The position numbers and the translations under genes are program-made. From an uncultured Bacteroidales bacterium (lineage in GTDB: Bacteria > Bacteroidota > Bacteroidia > Bacteroidales > JACABE01), in assembly GCA_903936865.1 (NCBI GenBank), contig CAIZXK010000070.1, forward strand, positions 1 to 34,034: a stretch of 34,034 bases of DNA. The letters are read 5' to 3'. The notes beneath the pieces are model-generated. The model did not search any database. It was not told the DNA's origin and worked only from the letters and a program-made list of their open reading frames with translations. This document shows positions 1-9,542 of the stretch, in pieces. Every line of letters starts with the position of its first letter. Position 1 is the stretch's first letter.

Positions 1-534
1 AAAGAAGAGAAAACCAGACCAAAAACAGATACCAAACCTGAAACAAAAGTGGCAAAAGAAGAAAAAACTGCAAAAACCACTTCAGAAATATTAACTGATA
101 CACCTGAAGATATGGCTCTTTCAAACAGTTTTGCAAGCAATAGAGGGCGTTTGCCATGGCCTTCGGAAAAAGGAATTATTTCAAGTTCATTTGGTCAGCA
201 TTCACATCCTGAATTGCCTGGTATTGTGATAAATAATGATGGAATTGATATTACAACAAATAGGGGAGCTTCCTGCAGAGCTGTATTCAATGGAGAAGTT
301 ACTGCAGTTATTTCCGGACCTAATGGCAACGACGTTATCATTATAAGGCATGGAAATTTTTTATCGGTTTATTCCAATCTCGAAAATGTTTACGTAAGAA
401 GGGGCGAAAAAGTTGTTACAAAACAAAAATTAGGTTCAATTTCAACTAATGATGATGATGATAAAACTATATTGCAATTTCAAATATGGAAAGGCAATAG
501 TAAATTAAATCCTATGGAATGGATAGCACGATAA
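1..534 (+). CDS. M23 family metallopeptidase (murein hydrolase activator / EnvC-like), C-terminal part; gene starts before the window
   Basis: The reading frame is open from base 1 (KEEKTRPKTDTKPETKVAKEE...). LysM/M23-like C-terminal core: GRLPWPSEKGIISSSFGQHSHPELPGIVINNDGIDITTNRGASCRAVFNGEVTAV...IIIRHGNFLSVYSNLENVYVRRGEKV. Confidence 0.85.
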   Translation, partial: KEEKTRPKTDTKPETKVAKEEKTAKTTSEILTDTPEDMALSNSFASNRGRLPWPSEKGIISSSFGQHSHPELPGIVINNDGIDITTNRGASCRAVFNGEVTAVISGPNGNDVIIIRHGNFLSVYSNLENVYVRRGEKVVTKQKLGSISTNDDDDKTILQFQIWKGNSKLNPMEWIAR

Positions 535-584
535 ATTATGTATAAGATGATGATAATAGTTTAATTCTGTTTATTTAATTTAAT

Positions 585-1007
585 ATGAAGAAATTTATTT
601 TAGTGTTTTTACTTATTTGCTGTAATTCAATGTTTTTTTCTTGTTCGAAAGATGAGACTGAAACTATTCCCTATAGCTATGTAAACTTTTATATAAATCC
701 TAATTCCACAATGTACTACAAATTGAACGTTGTTGGAGGTTGGGAATATTTAACCGGAGGCTATAACGGTATTATTGTTTATCGTCTTAATCAGGATGAA
801 TTTGTTGCTTTCGACAGAGCTTGTCCTTATGATTATGCTAATGGTTGTCGTATAGAAGTTGAATCTTCTTTTACTACTGCAATTGATTCATGCTGTAGCT
901 CACGATTTATTATTACTGATGGCTCTCCATTTAGTGGACCAGCTCATGTTTCGCTTAAGCAATACAGAACAACTTATGATGGTAATAATTTGCATATTAC
1001 TAATTAG
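585..1007 (+). CDS. Small lipoprotein with a degenerate Rieske-like domain
   Basis: Lipoprotein signal MKKFILVFLLICCNSMFFSCSKDE. The C-terminal pattern VYRLNQDEFVAFDRACPYD...CCSSRFIITDGSPFSGPAHVSLKQYRTTYDGNNLHI resembles a Rieske domain without the His ligands. Confidence 0.65.
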   Translation: MKKFILVFLLICCNSMFFSCSKDETETIPYSYVNFYINPNSTMYYKLNVVGGWEYLTGGYNGIIVYRLNQDEFVAFDRACPYDYANGCRIEVESSFTTAIDSCCSSRFIITDGSPFSGPAHVSLKQYRTTYDGNNLHITN

Positions 1008-1061
1008 AAGTTGTTGAAATAAATAATAAGAAATTGAAAAAACCAGATAGTAAATGAAATA

Positions 1062-1090
1062 AAAAAAGCCAGTAATCTACTGGCTTTTTT
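1062..1090. terminator. Bidirectional intrinsic terminator between the convergent genes 585-1007 and ahcY
   Basis: AAAAAA-GCCAGTA-ATC-TACTGGC-TTTTTT: perfect 7-bp stem with 3-nt loop, flanked by A and T runs, located between convergent stops. Confidence 0.9.
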
Positions 1091-1107
1091 ATACACATTT
1101 TACTTAA

Positions 1108-2517
1108 TTAGTAACGATAATGTTCTGCTTTATAAGGACCATCAGGAGAAATACCTAAATACGCTGCTTGTTCTTCAGTTAATCTGGTAAGTCTAACACC
1201 AATTTGTTCCAAATGCAGGCGGGCAACTTCTTCATCCAATCTTTTTGATAAACGGTAAACACCAACTTCATAGTTATTTTTCCATAAATCAATCTGAGCC
1301 AACGTTTGGTTTGTGAATGAATTACTCATTACAAATGAAGGATGTCCGGTTGCACAACCTAAATTTACCAATCTGCCTTCGGCAAGCATGAAAATTGCAT
1401 GTCCATCAGGATATACATATTTATCAACCTGTGGCTTGATGTTAATTTTCTGAATTCCCTTCCATTCTTCTAATTTATCTACTTGTATTTCATTGTCGAA
1501 ATGGCCAATATTACATACAATTGCCTGATCTTTCATACGTGCCATGTGTTCGGCTGTTACTACATCCTTGTTTCCTGTTGTAGTAACAAAAATATTTCCT
1601 TCGGTAACTGCATCATCCATCGTATTTACTTCAAATCCTTCCATTGCAGCCTGTAAAGCACAAATCGGATCTATTTCGGTAACGATAACTCTGGCTCCAT
1701 AACTTCTCATCGAATGAGCACAACCTTTACCAACATCACCATAACCCAATACTACAACAACCTTTCCTGCAATCATAACATCGGTGGCTCTTTTGATACC
1801 ATCTGCCAAAGATTCGCGGCAACCGTAAAGATTGTCAAACTTAGATTTGGTAACAGAATCGTTTACATTGATTGCAGGAATCAATAATTCACCTCTTTCC
1901 AGCATTTGATATAAACGATGAACTCCTGTTGTGGTTTCTTCTGATACACCTTTTAATTCGGCAACTGTACGATGCCATTTGGTACTATCTTCTTTTAAGA
2001 TTGTTTTGATTGTATCTAAAATAATAGCTTCTTCTTTATTTGAAGCGGTATATTCAATTGTTTTTGGATCATTTTCGGCTGCAAATCCTTTGTGAATTAA
2101 TAAGGTAGCATCACCACCATCATCTACAATCAGGTTTGGCCCTTTTCCTTCAGGGAAAGATAAAGCCTGATTGGTACACCACCAGTAATCTTCAAGTGTT
2201 TCACCTTTCCAGGCAAAAACAGGAATTCCGGCAGCAGCTATTCCGGCAGCAGCATGATCTTGTGTTGAGAATATATTGCAGCTTGCCCAACGAACATCAG
2301 CACCTAATTCTACCAAAGTTTCAATTAAAACTGCAGTTTGGATGGTCATGTGAAGTGAACCTGTAATTCTTACTCCTTTTAATGGTTTTTCAACCCCATA
2401 TTTTTTACGAAGTGCCATTAAACCTGGCATTTCTTTTTCTGCTATTTCTATTTCTTTTCTTCCCCAGTCAGCAAGGCCGATATCAGCAACCTTGTATTTT
2501 AAGCTATAATCTGTCAT
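1108..2517 (-). CDS. ahcY: Adenosylhomocysteinase (S-adenosyl-L-homocysteine hydrolase)
   Basis: Full-length 469 aa with characteristic stretches: [101 protein letters not shown], and C-terminal [12 protein letters not shown]. Confidence 0.98.
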   Translation of the reverse strand: MTDYSLKYKVADIGLADWGRKEIEIAEKEMPGLMALRKKYGVEKPLKGVRITGSLHMTIQTAVLIETLVELGADVRWASCNIFSTQDHAAAGIAAAGIPVFAWKGETLEDYWWCTNQALSFPEGKGPNLIVDDGGDATLLIHKGFAAENDPKTIEYTASNKEEAIILDTIKTILKEDSTKWHRTVAELKGVSEETTTGVHRLYQMLERGELLIPAINVNDSVTKSKFDNLYGCRESLADGIKRATDVMIAGKVVVVLGYGDVGKGCAHSMRSYGARVIVTEIDPICALQAAMEGFEVNTMDDAVTEGNIFVTTTGNKDVVTAEHMARMKDQAIVCNIGHFDNEIQVDKLEEWKGIQKINIKPQVDKYVYPDGHAIFMLAEGRLVNLGCATGHPSFVMSNSFTNQTLAQIDLWKNNYEVGVYRLSKRLDEEVARLHLEQIGVRLTRLTEEQAAYLGISPDGPYKAEHYRY

Positions 2518-2542
2518 TTTAATGTATTTTTATTTTAAGTTG

Positions 2543-2573
2543 CAAAATTATACATTATCTGAGAAACCACAAA
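2543..2573 (-). promoter_or_regulatory. Candidate Bacteroidetes-type promoter for ahcY
   Basis: On the minus strand: TTTG (2573-2570), a 19-nt spacer, then TAATTTTG (2550-2543), about 25 nt before the ATG. This matches the known Bacteroidetes -33 TTTG / -7 TAnnTTTG pattern. Confidence 0.65.
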
Positions 2574-2745
2574 GAAATAGATTGATAATTATTTTTTTAT
2601 ATCATTAAATAAGTCCTTTTTTTACTTCAAAAAATTACAATTACTATACCAATTTTTCACTTCAGTACAAATTTCTGCTTTCTTTTCAATCATTTCAATG
2701 ACAATAAAAGTTTTTTCTTAATTTTGGCAACTTAAAAAATTCTAT

Positions 2746-3648
2746 ATGCATAATCAAAAGAAGGCTTATATTTTTGCAATTCTGGCAGTTTTATGCTGGT
2801 CAACGGTTGCTACTGCTTTTAAAATCGCATTGAAATACGCCGACTTTATTCAATTATTATTTTTCACTTCTTTTATTTCATGCATTGTTTTGTTTTTTAT
2901 TATGTTGATTCAAAACAAATTGGGTTTATTTAAACAAGCCAATTCAACATCCATACTTACTTCACTGGCATTGGGAATATTAAATCCTTTCCTTTACTAT
3001 ATCGTACTATTTAAAGCTTATTCCATTTTGCCTGCACAGGAAGCTATGACATTGAACTATACATGGCCAATAATGCTGATTATTCTTTCAATTCCTTTAT
3101 TAAAGCAAAAACTTTCTTTAAAAAGTGCATTGGCAGTTGCAATTAGCTTTTTTGGAATTTTTATAATATCTGCAAAAGGGAATATTCTTGATTTTAAATT
3201 CAGCAATTTATATGGCGATTTATTGGCAATCGGGAGTTCTGTAATCTGGGCTTTATTCTGGCTTTTCAATATGAAAGACAATAAAGACAGTGTCCTTAAA
3301 TTATTTTTGAATTTTTTGTCGGGAAGCATTATGTCGTTGATTTTGTTATACTTTACTACTGGTTTTAATATTAATCAGAATGCATTTCCAGCATTTGCAT
3401 ATATTGGCGTATTTGAAATGAGTTTAACATTTGTATTTTGGTTAACTGCTTTAAAATATTCTTATTCTACAGATAAAGTAAGTCAGTTAATATTTCTTTC
3501 TCCTTTTTTGTCTTTGTTTTTTATCTTTTTTATAATTGGTGAAAAGATTCATATTTCAACTATCATAGGATTGATATTTATTATTTTAGGAATTGTTTTG
3601 CAGCAATTATTCAAAATGAAAGTTAATTTAAAGTCGAAAAATGAATAA
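2746..3648 (+). CDS. EamA/DMT-superfamily transporter
   Basis: About 10 hydrophobic segments. EamA-like starts: AYIFAILAVLCWSTVATAFKIALKYADF and NLYGDLLAIGSSVIWALFWLFNMK; ends GLIFIILGIVLQQL. Confidence 0.9.
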   Translation: MHNQKKAYIFAILAVLCWSTVATAFKIALKYADFIQLLFFTSFISCIVLFFIMLIQNKLGLFKQANSTSILTSLALGILNPFLYYIVLFKAYSILPAQEAMTLNYTWPIMLIILSIPLLKQKLSLKSALAVAISFFGIFIISAKGNILDFKFSNLYGDLLAIGSSVIWALFWLFNMKDNKDSVLKLFLNFLSGSIMSLILLYFTTGFNINQNAFPAFAYIGVFEMSLTFVFWLTALKYSYSTDKVSQLIFLSPFLSLFFIFFIIGEKIHISTIIGLIFIILGIVLQQLFKMKVNLKSKNE

Positions 3649-3690
3649 TTATTTTATAAAAAAATATACCTTTGTAGATATTTATCATAT

Positions 3691-4431
3691 ATGAAAACTT
3701 ATCAATCCATTATAGAGAAAAAAAACAGCGGAATAAAACAATTTGCTGTTCTGATAGATCCCGACAAGCCTACAGACAGGCAATTAAGCGAAATTGCTCT
3801 GCTTTCAAATGATGTAGGAGTAGATTATTTTTTTGTAGGTGGAAGTTTGCTTACCAATAATAATTTAGATAATTGTATTTCTGTTTTAAAATCAAATTCT
3901 GCAATTCCTGTTATTTTATTTCCGGGTAATACTTTGCAAATAAGCAGTAAAGCAGATGCTATATTGTTTCTTTCACTTATTTCGGGTCGAAATCCTGATT
4001 TATTAATTGGTAATCATGTAATATCGGCACCCTATATCAGAGAGAGCAAACTTGAAGCTATTCCAACTGGTTATATGTTAATTGAAAGTGGAAAGCATAC
4101 TACTGCTTTATATATGAGCAATACGTTCCCTATTCCTTCCGACAAAGAAGATATTGCTGCATGTACTGCAATGGCAGGTGAAATGCTGGGTTTAAAACTT
4201 ATATATCTGGATGCAGGAAGCGGTGCTTTAAATCCGGTATCTTCAAAAATGATAATGAATGTTGCCAAAAGTATTAAAATACCGATTATTACAGGCGGTG
4301 GAATCATTACTCCCGAAAAAGCCATTGAAAACTGCGAGGCTGGAGCTGATATTATTGTTGTTGGCAATGGTATTGAGAAATCCGATTCTTTGATAAAAGA
4401 AATTGGGTATGCTATAAAAGGATTCAACTAA
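3691..4431 (+). CDS. Geranylgeranylglyceryl / heptaprenylglyceryl phosphate synthase family protein (GGGPS/PcrB family)
   Basis: TIM-barrel motifs FAVLIDPDKP, VDYFFVGGSLLTNN, VILFPGNTLQIS..ADAILFLSLISGRNPDLLIGNHV, YLDAGSGALNPV, PIITGGGIITPEKA, GADIIVVGNGIEK. Confidence 0.92.
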   Translation: MKTYQSIIEKKNSGIKQFAVLIDPDKPTDRQLSEIALLSNDVGVDYFFVGGSLLTNNNLDNCISVLKSNSAIPVILFPGNTLQISSKADAILFLSLISGRNPDLLIGNHVISAPYIRESKLEAIPTGYMLIESGKHTTALYMSNTFPIPSDKEDIAACTAMAGEMLGLKLIYLDAGSGALNPVSSKMIMNVAKSIKIPIITGGGIITPEKAIENCEAGADIIVVGNGIEKSDSLIKEIGYAIKGFN

Positions 4432-4514
4432 AATAATTTTCCTGTTTATTTTCCCATTACGAATAACGTTTAAAGAATCAATACATAGAAGATACGACTT
4501 TATAAAGCTAAGCT

Positions 4515-4530
4515 ATCCCTTGGGATTTTT
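4515..4530 (+). terminator. Weak candidate terminator hairpin (ATCCC-TT-GGGAT followed by a T run)
   Basis: ATCCCTTGGGATTTTTTATTTT lies between the convergent GGGPS gene and the 4530-5252 gene. The central spacer is only 2 nt, so the apical pair would have to open. Confidence 0.35.
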
Positions 4531-5252
4531 TATTTTAGTAAATCTTCAATACTATCATAATAGAAATTATCTTCAATCTTAATCTTGCGATATTTATTTA
4601 AAAAGGGTTTATCCAAAAAATTATTAGTAATTTCATTTAATGGGATCGAAAACAATTCTTCCGGTTTATCAGGAGTGCCACCAACGCCAATTGATACAAA
4701 TACAGGTATATTACGTTGTTTGAGAAATTGTTTGTAATTTTTCAATTGATATCCTTCTGCCCATTCAATCCCATTTTTAAAATAGCTTGCTCTCCATTTG
4801 CATTCGATGGCAAATATTTCGCTTTTACCTTTTAAAGTAAATTGTATTTCAAAATCAGGAAAATGATTTGATTCAGCATAAATACCATCAGAATATTTGT
4901 CGCTTCGCCATTCTTTAATTTTAAAGTACTTTAGGTCAAATTTGTGAATAATATATTTTTCAAAAGCATCACCTTTAGCTTTACTTCCGGTAATTGTATT
5001 TTCATTTTGTTTTGGTTTTGTAATGTTTTCTTTAATTGAAGTTACTGATTTTTGCTTTTCAATTCTTTCAACAACTCTGTTTTCATCATCCAATCCATTT
5101 CTTTTTTCTTCAGTTTTATTGTTTGATTCTTTTACTTCTACATGTCTTGCTTTAGTTTGTAAATTATTATTTGCAACCATCACAATTCCGATTATTAAGC
5201 CTATACAACTTATAATAATTATTATAATTCCTGTCATTTTTTTATTGTTCAT
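4530..5252 (-). CDS. Membrane-anchored putative nuclease with a PD-(D/E)xK restriction-endonuclease-like domain
   Basis: N-terminal TM segment (MTGIIIIIISCIGLIIGIVMVANN), a charged linker, then GDAFEKYIIHKF...HFPDFEIQF...IFAIECKWRASYF, giving an E / PD / ExK motif order. Starts 10 nt after the type IIG stop on the same strand. Confidence 0.65.
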   Translation of the reverse strand: MNNKKMTGIIIIIISCIGLIIGIVMVANNNLQTKARHVEVKESNNKTEEKRNGLDDENRVVERIEKQKSVTSIKENITKPKQNENTITGSKAKGDAFEKYIIHKFDLKYFKIKEWRSDKYSDGIYAESNHFPDFEIQFTLKGKSEIFAIECKWRASYFKNGIEWAEGYQLKNYKQFLKQRNIPVFVSIGVGGTPDKPEELFSIPLNEITNNFLDKPFLNKYRKIKIEDNFYYDSIEDLLK

Positions 5253-5262
5253 TGATTAGTAT

Positions 5263-8200
5263 TTATTTAATTGAATTTTCTACAACCCCGATTTCTTCAT
5301 TCGTTAATTCATAAAGCTGATAAACCATTTGGTCAATAGTGGTATCGGTGTTTTCGATTTGTGTTCTCAGGGCAATTGCTTTTTGAGATTCCTGTTTGTA
5401 ATATTCTTCCCATTCAGCTTTTTGTGCCAGACTTATTTTTATTTTCTTTTTCTCCAGTTCTTTTATAAATTCAGGGTAGGGTAGAAGATACCAATTTTGG
5501 AGTTTGGAGGGTAAGTCTTTTGTTTCTAATTCTCTTTGAATAGAACGCTGAAATTTAGCTGTAAGTTCGTGAAGTTCTTTGTTAAGAATAAGCATTAAAT
5601 CAGCTTTTTCTATAAAAGGTTGCTGTTTGATTGGGATTTTAATTGGGATCTGAGCAACATATTTCTTTTTAAATCTTAAATAACCTCCAGATACATGAGC
5701 ATCATTAAATTTTGATATAAACCAAAAGCTTAACAATTTACTATTTAGCAATGCCAATAGTGTTTTGTAATCAATCTTTTTCTTTGTTATAAGTAAAGAA
5801 TATAAGGTATTGACAGAATAATATTTTTCAATATCATAATAGGCCTGTAGTCTTAATGAAATGTCCCTTATCAATATTTTTTCATTATCATATAATTTAG
5901 GAGATGTTAGATTTGCATAATCTCCTTTTTCTTTATCAATAAGACTAATATCAAAATTAACAAATAAATTTTTATCAGGATTTATTATATATCTATCCAA
6001 GTCTCTTCCTCTCAATAATGGCTTACAATTATCATTTACTTTATCATTAATGATAAGCTTTTCCCTAATATTTCCAGTATGAATTGTTTCTGTAATGCTA
6101 GTCAAATTTATTAAAGCAATTGTGTCTTGTTCAATTTTGCCAATTAATGAAGATTCAGAAAAATTAGATTTGAAAATAGACAAATCATATTTACTTTCGT
6201 TTTCCTTTTCAAAAAGCTTTTTCTTTAGATTTATTATCACAGGATAAACCGAAGCGTCAATAAAAATATTTTCATTGGAAAAATCTTTAATTTCATTAAC
6301 AATAGCATTTTCTAAAATATATTTTCTGCTTTTAAGACCATAATTTGTTGCAATAAATTTATTTGGTATTATGAAAGATAAATATCCATTTGTTTTAATT
6401 ATTTTCAATCCTTTTTCAATAAATAAAACGTAAAGATCAAACTGTTGATAAGCACTTTTGTAATTTTTATAAAAATAATTCTTATCATTAATATTCAATA
6501 ATACATTTCTTACATAAGGCGGATTTCCGATAACTACATCAAATCCATACTTATCAAATCCTTTGCTTTCAGGTTTATAAGAATACAATGGTTCCTGAAC
6601 TTCATCCAAATAATCTCTGTCACCAGGTTCGGGTTCGTTAGGAATAACTGTTTTGGGTTTGCGGTAATACGGAAATACCTGAGGAAATTCCAGAAACCAG
6701 TTAAAAGCCTTTTCTCCAGCTATTTCAGGATCATCAATCAGGGAGTTTCCACATTTTATATTATTGTTCAAATCGTTGAGTTTGCGATTAGGACGTGCAG
6801 TACGCAACCATAAGGAAAGACGGGCGATTTCTACGCTTTCTTCGTTCAAATCCACACCAAACAGATTGTTTTCCAAAATACTGTTTTCAATATCACTTAA
6901 TATCAATGCATCACCAAAAAGTTTGGCTTGCAATTCGTCCACATAGCTATGTTCATTAATTAAAAAATCTAGTGCCTGATTTAGGAAAGCACCCGAACCA
7001 CAGGCTGGATCGCATATTTTAAGCTGCAACAACCAATTGCGATATGAAGTTAGTTTTTCTGCTAATTCCTGTACAGCTTTCTTTTGGCGCTTTTTATCAT
7101 TTGTATATTCTTCTTCTAGTATATTAAGTTCTGCTTTCTTTTCTGTGCAAAGTTTCCCAACGGTATTGTCAATAATGTATTTGGTTATATATTTGGGTGT
7201 ATAAAAAACACCGTCTTTCTTTCGTTTAGTTTTGGTTTTATCTATTTCAGTTCCTTCTAATTGTGCTTTTACTTCTTCAAGTTCGTTGAGTGAATTCTCA
7301 AAAATATGTCCCAGAATATTCACATCCACTTCGCTGGCAAAATCATATTCTGAAAGTTTCAAGGTATGCTTGTAAAGTAAATCATCATCAATTATAACAT
7401 TATCCAATACCTCATCAGTTTTAAATAAGCCACCATTATATGCGAATACATCGTATCTTTTCCCTTTAAATCCTGTATTTAAATACCCAAAGTACTTTTT
7501 AAACCTATCATAAAGTGGAATTTCAACATCTCTTACTTGTAATTCTTTCCAATCATTCAGTATTAATCGAACTGAATTTGGTGGTAATAACTGACGATCT
7601 TCGGCAAAGAACAAGAACAAATATCGATCTAAAAGTTTTTGTGATTTTTTAAATAAAGTAAGTGAATCAAATTGTTTATTTAATGATATCAAATTCTGAT
7701 GCAATTCTCTTTTAAACAATGAATAATCCTGATAAAGTATTTTTGTAATAATATCTTCCTGACTGAGTGATTCATCTTTTAATTTCTTTGGAATTCCTTT
7801 TTCAATACTTTCAAAAGAAAGACATAAATACATTAATTCAAATTCCTTTTCGGTAAGCGTAAATAGGTTAAATTCAATATGCTCAATGGCATTATCAATA
7901 TAAAACCTCAGTTTTTCGAAGTTTGAAGTAATTACATAAACACATTCGTGTTGATTGTTTTTATAACCAAAAGCCTGCGATTCTATCTTGTTTAAATCAG
8001 TCGTGTTTGTTCCTTTTAGCTCAATTACTGCTTTTACAATAGCATTGATAATTATTGCACCATCTGCTTTTTTGCTATCCTTTATGTTTTTGAATTCAGT
8101 AGTAAGATTAAAATTAGGATTGGGATTCTTTGTATATCCCAGTATATTAACAAACAAATCTATAAGAAACTCTCCCTGATATTGCTCTTCTTTGCTGTTT

Positions 8201-8325
8201 CTGATATTTTCCTGAATGGATGAATTGTGGAAATATGTTTTGAAATTTTCAAAAGCAGATTTAAGTATTTGTTTATCTAAAGTCTTTAGATATTTGTTGA
8301 TTACTGAAGGTTGAAACAATCCCAT
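5263..8325 (-). CDS. Type IIG restriction-modification enzyme (Eco57I-like; fused N-terminal nuclease, N6-adenine methyltransferase and specificity region)
   Basis: N-terminal KKADGAIIIN..VKAVIELKGT (D-ExK nuclease). MTase motifs KICDPACGSGAFLNQAL and DVVIGNPPYVRNV. GVFYTPKYITKYIIDNTVG. Long C-terminal region typical of target-recognition domains. Confidence 0.92.
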   Translation of the reverse strand: MGLFQPSVINKYLKTLDKQILKSAFENFKTYFHNSSIQENIRNSKEEQYQGEFLIDLFVNILGYTKNPNPNFNLTTEFKNIKDSKKADGAIIINAIVKAVIELKGTNTTDLNKIESQAFGYKNNQHECVYVITSNFEKLRFYIDNAIEHIEFNLFTLTEKEFELMYLCLSFESIEKGIPKKLKDESLSQEDIITKILYQDYSLFKRELHQNLISLNKQFDSLTLFKKSQKLLDRYLFLFFAEDRQLLPPNSVRLILNDWKELQVRDVEIPLYDRFKKYFGYLNTGFKGKRYDVFAYNGGLFKTDEVLDNVIIDDDLLYKHTLKLSEYDFASEVDVNILGHIFENSLNELEEVKAQLEGTEIDKTKTKRKKDGVFYTPKYITKYIIDNTVGKLCTEKKAELNILEEEYTNDKKRQKKAVQELAEKLTSYRNWLLQLKICDPACGSGAFLNQALDFLINEHSYVDELQAKLFGDALILSDIENSILENNLFGVDLNEESVEIARLSLWLRTARPNRKLNDLNNNIKCGNSLIDDPEIAGEKAFNWFLEFPQVFPYYRKPKTVIPNEPEPGDRDYLDEVQEPLYSYKPESKGFDKYGFDVVIGNPPYVRNVLLNINDKNYFYKNYKSAYQQFDLYVLFIEKGLKIIKTNGYLSFIIPNKFIATNYGLKSRKYILENAIVNEIKDFSNENIFIDASVYPVIINLKKKLFEKENESKYDLSIFKSNFSESSLIGKIEQDTIALINLTSITETIHTGNIREKLIINDKVNDNCKPLLRGRDLDRYIINPDKNLFVNFDISLIDKEKGDYANLTSPKLYDNEKILIRDISLRLQAYYDIEKYYSVNTLYSLLITKKKIDYKTLLALLNSKLLSFWFISKFNDAHVSGGYLRFKKKYVAQIPIKIPIKQQPFIEKADLMLILNKELHELTAKFQRSIQRELETKDLPSKLQNWYLLPYPEFIKELEKKKIKISLAQKAEWEEYYKQESQKAIALRTQIENTDTTIDQMVYQLYELTNEEIGVVENSIK

Positions 8326-8492
8326 ATTCCTCTAATTTTAGTTTTTTTTAAAGATTTACTAAAGCACAAACTTATAAAAGATTTGTGATATTGGCAAGTA
8401 AAAGAAAAATATAATTTGATTATAATTCTCTATCTAAAATCTAATTTTTATTTTAACTCAAAGTTCTGGAAATCCGCAGATTTTCCGCAAAT

Positions 8493-9542
8493 TTAATTCC
8501 CTTTCTGCAAAGTAAATCCAAAAGTAGTTCCGATACCTACCGAACTTCTTACATTTATGGTTTGTTCATGGGCTTCAATAATATGTTTTACAATAGATAA
8601 ACCCAGCCCGGTGCCGCCTTCTTTGCGTGAACGGCTTTTTTCGGTACGGTAAAACCTTTCAAATAATCGCGGAATATCGTGTTCACTCACACCTATTCCA
8701 TTATCAGTAACTTCCACCAGAATATGTTCATCCATATCGAAAAAACTTATTTTAGTTACAGCATTTTCATCAGAACTGTATTTTAATGAATTATCTATAA
8801 GGTTTGTGAGTACCTGTCGGATACGGTTTTTGTCGGCATATACAATAATATTCTTTTCATCGGTAGGTACAATATATAGTTTAATTTTTCGCTTTTTCGC
8901 TTTAATCTCCAAAAAATCAACAATTTCTTTTACCAGAGCAATTATATCAAATTTTGAAAATTCGAGTTTCAATTCACCCGATTCCAGTTTGGAAATTTCC
9001 TCCAGATCCTGAATGATGGCAATCATCCGGTTAATACTCTTTTCGGTACGAAGTAGATATTCTTTATTAATGGAGGGATCTTCCAGACCGCCATCAAGCA
9101 ATGTAAGAATATAACCCTGTATATTGAAAATAGGTGTTTTAAGTTCGTGAGATACATTGCCGATGTATTCGCGGCGATAAATTTCAAGTTTTTTAAGATC
9201 TTCAATTTCCTTACTCCGGTCTTCTACCCAGTCGATAACTTCTTGATTTACATTTTCAAGCAAATCACTATTTGTTTTAAGCCTTTCTTTTAGGTTTTTC
9301 TTTGAATCTTTAAGTTTATGTATCGTTTTATAAATAATTTTTATTTTCCCGTAGAGGAATTTTTCAATTGAATATCTGATGGTAAAAAAGGAGAAGGCAA
9401 AAACTGAAATGCCAATAATCAAAGCCATGTAAAAATTAAAAACAGCAAATAAGTATGCCGAAAAACAATAAATTACAATAGAAAATGCGGTTATAATCAA
9501 TGCATTATTCCTGGCAATTTTTAAGGGATTTGAGTTAAACAT
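8493..9542 (-). CDS. PhoR-like sensor histidine kinase
   Basis: Two N-terminal TM segments, HisKA motif YIGNVSHELKTPIFNIQGYI, HATPase_c motifs RIRQVLTNLIDNSLKYS, VTDNGIGVSEHDIPRLFERFYRTEKSRSRKEGGTGLGLSIVKHIIEAH. Confidence 0.95.
   Translation of the reverse strand: MFNSNPLKIARNNALIITAFSIVIYCFSAYLFAVFNFYMALIIGISVFAFSFFTIRYSIEKFLYGKIKIIYKTIHKLKDSKKNLKERLKTNSDLLENVNQEVIDWVEDRSKEIEDLKKLEIYRREYIGNVSHELKTPIFNIQGYILTLLDGGLEDPSINKEYLLRTEKSINRMIAIIQDLEEISKLESGELKLEFSKFDIIALVKEIVDFLEIKAKKRKIKLYIVPTDEKNIIVYADKNRIRQVLTNLIDNSLKYSSDENAVTKISFFDMDEHILVEVTDNGIGVSEHDIPRLFERFYRTEKSRSRKEGGTGLGLSIVKHIIEAHEQTINVRSSVGIGTTFGFTLQKGN

Noticed and set aside
2222-2254. Tandem ATTCCGGCAGCAGC direct repeat
   Set aside because: Explained by the conserved AhcY peptide [18 protein letters not shown], not an independent repeat.
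2136-2366. Plus-strand ORF inside ahcY
   Set aside because: Antisense to a strongly conserved gene; translation looks like a shadow ORF.
3057-3329. Minus-strand ORF inside the DMT transporter
   Set aside because: Antisense shadow with no recognisable domain.
4071-4427. Minus-strand 118-aa ORF within the GGGPS gene
   Set aside because: Hydrophobic translation arises from antisense of a conserved barrel; no independent support.
1108-8325. Functional link between ahcY (SAH recycling) and the methyltransferase of the type IIG enzyme
   Set aside because: Genes are separated by two unrelated plus-strand genes; ahcY is housekeeping and proximity is probably coincidental.
4515-8492. Defence island with integrase or transposon boundaries around the R-M genes
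   Set aside because: No integrase, transposase, tRNA or flanking direct repeat was found; only the two-gene unit is supported.
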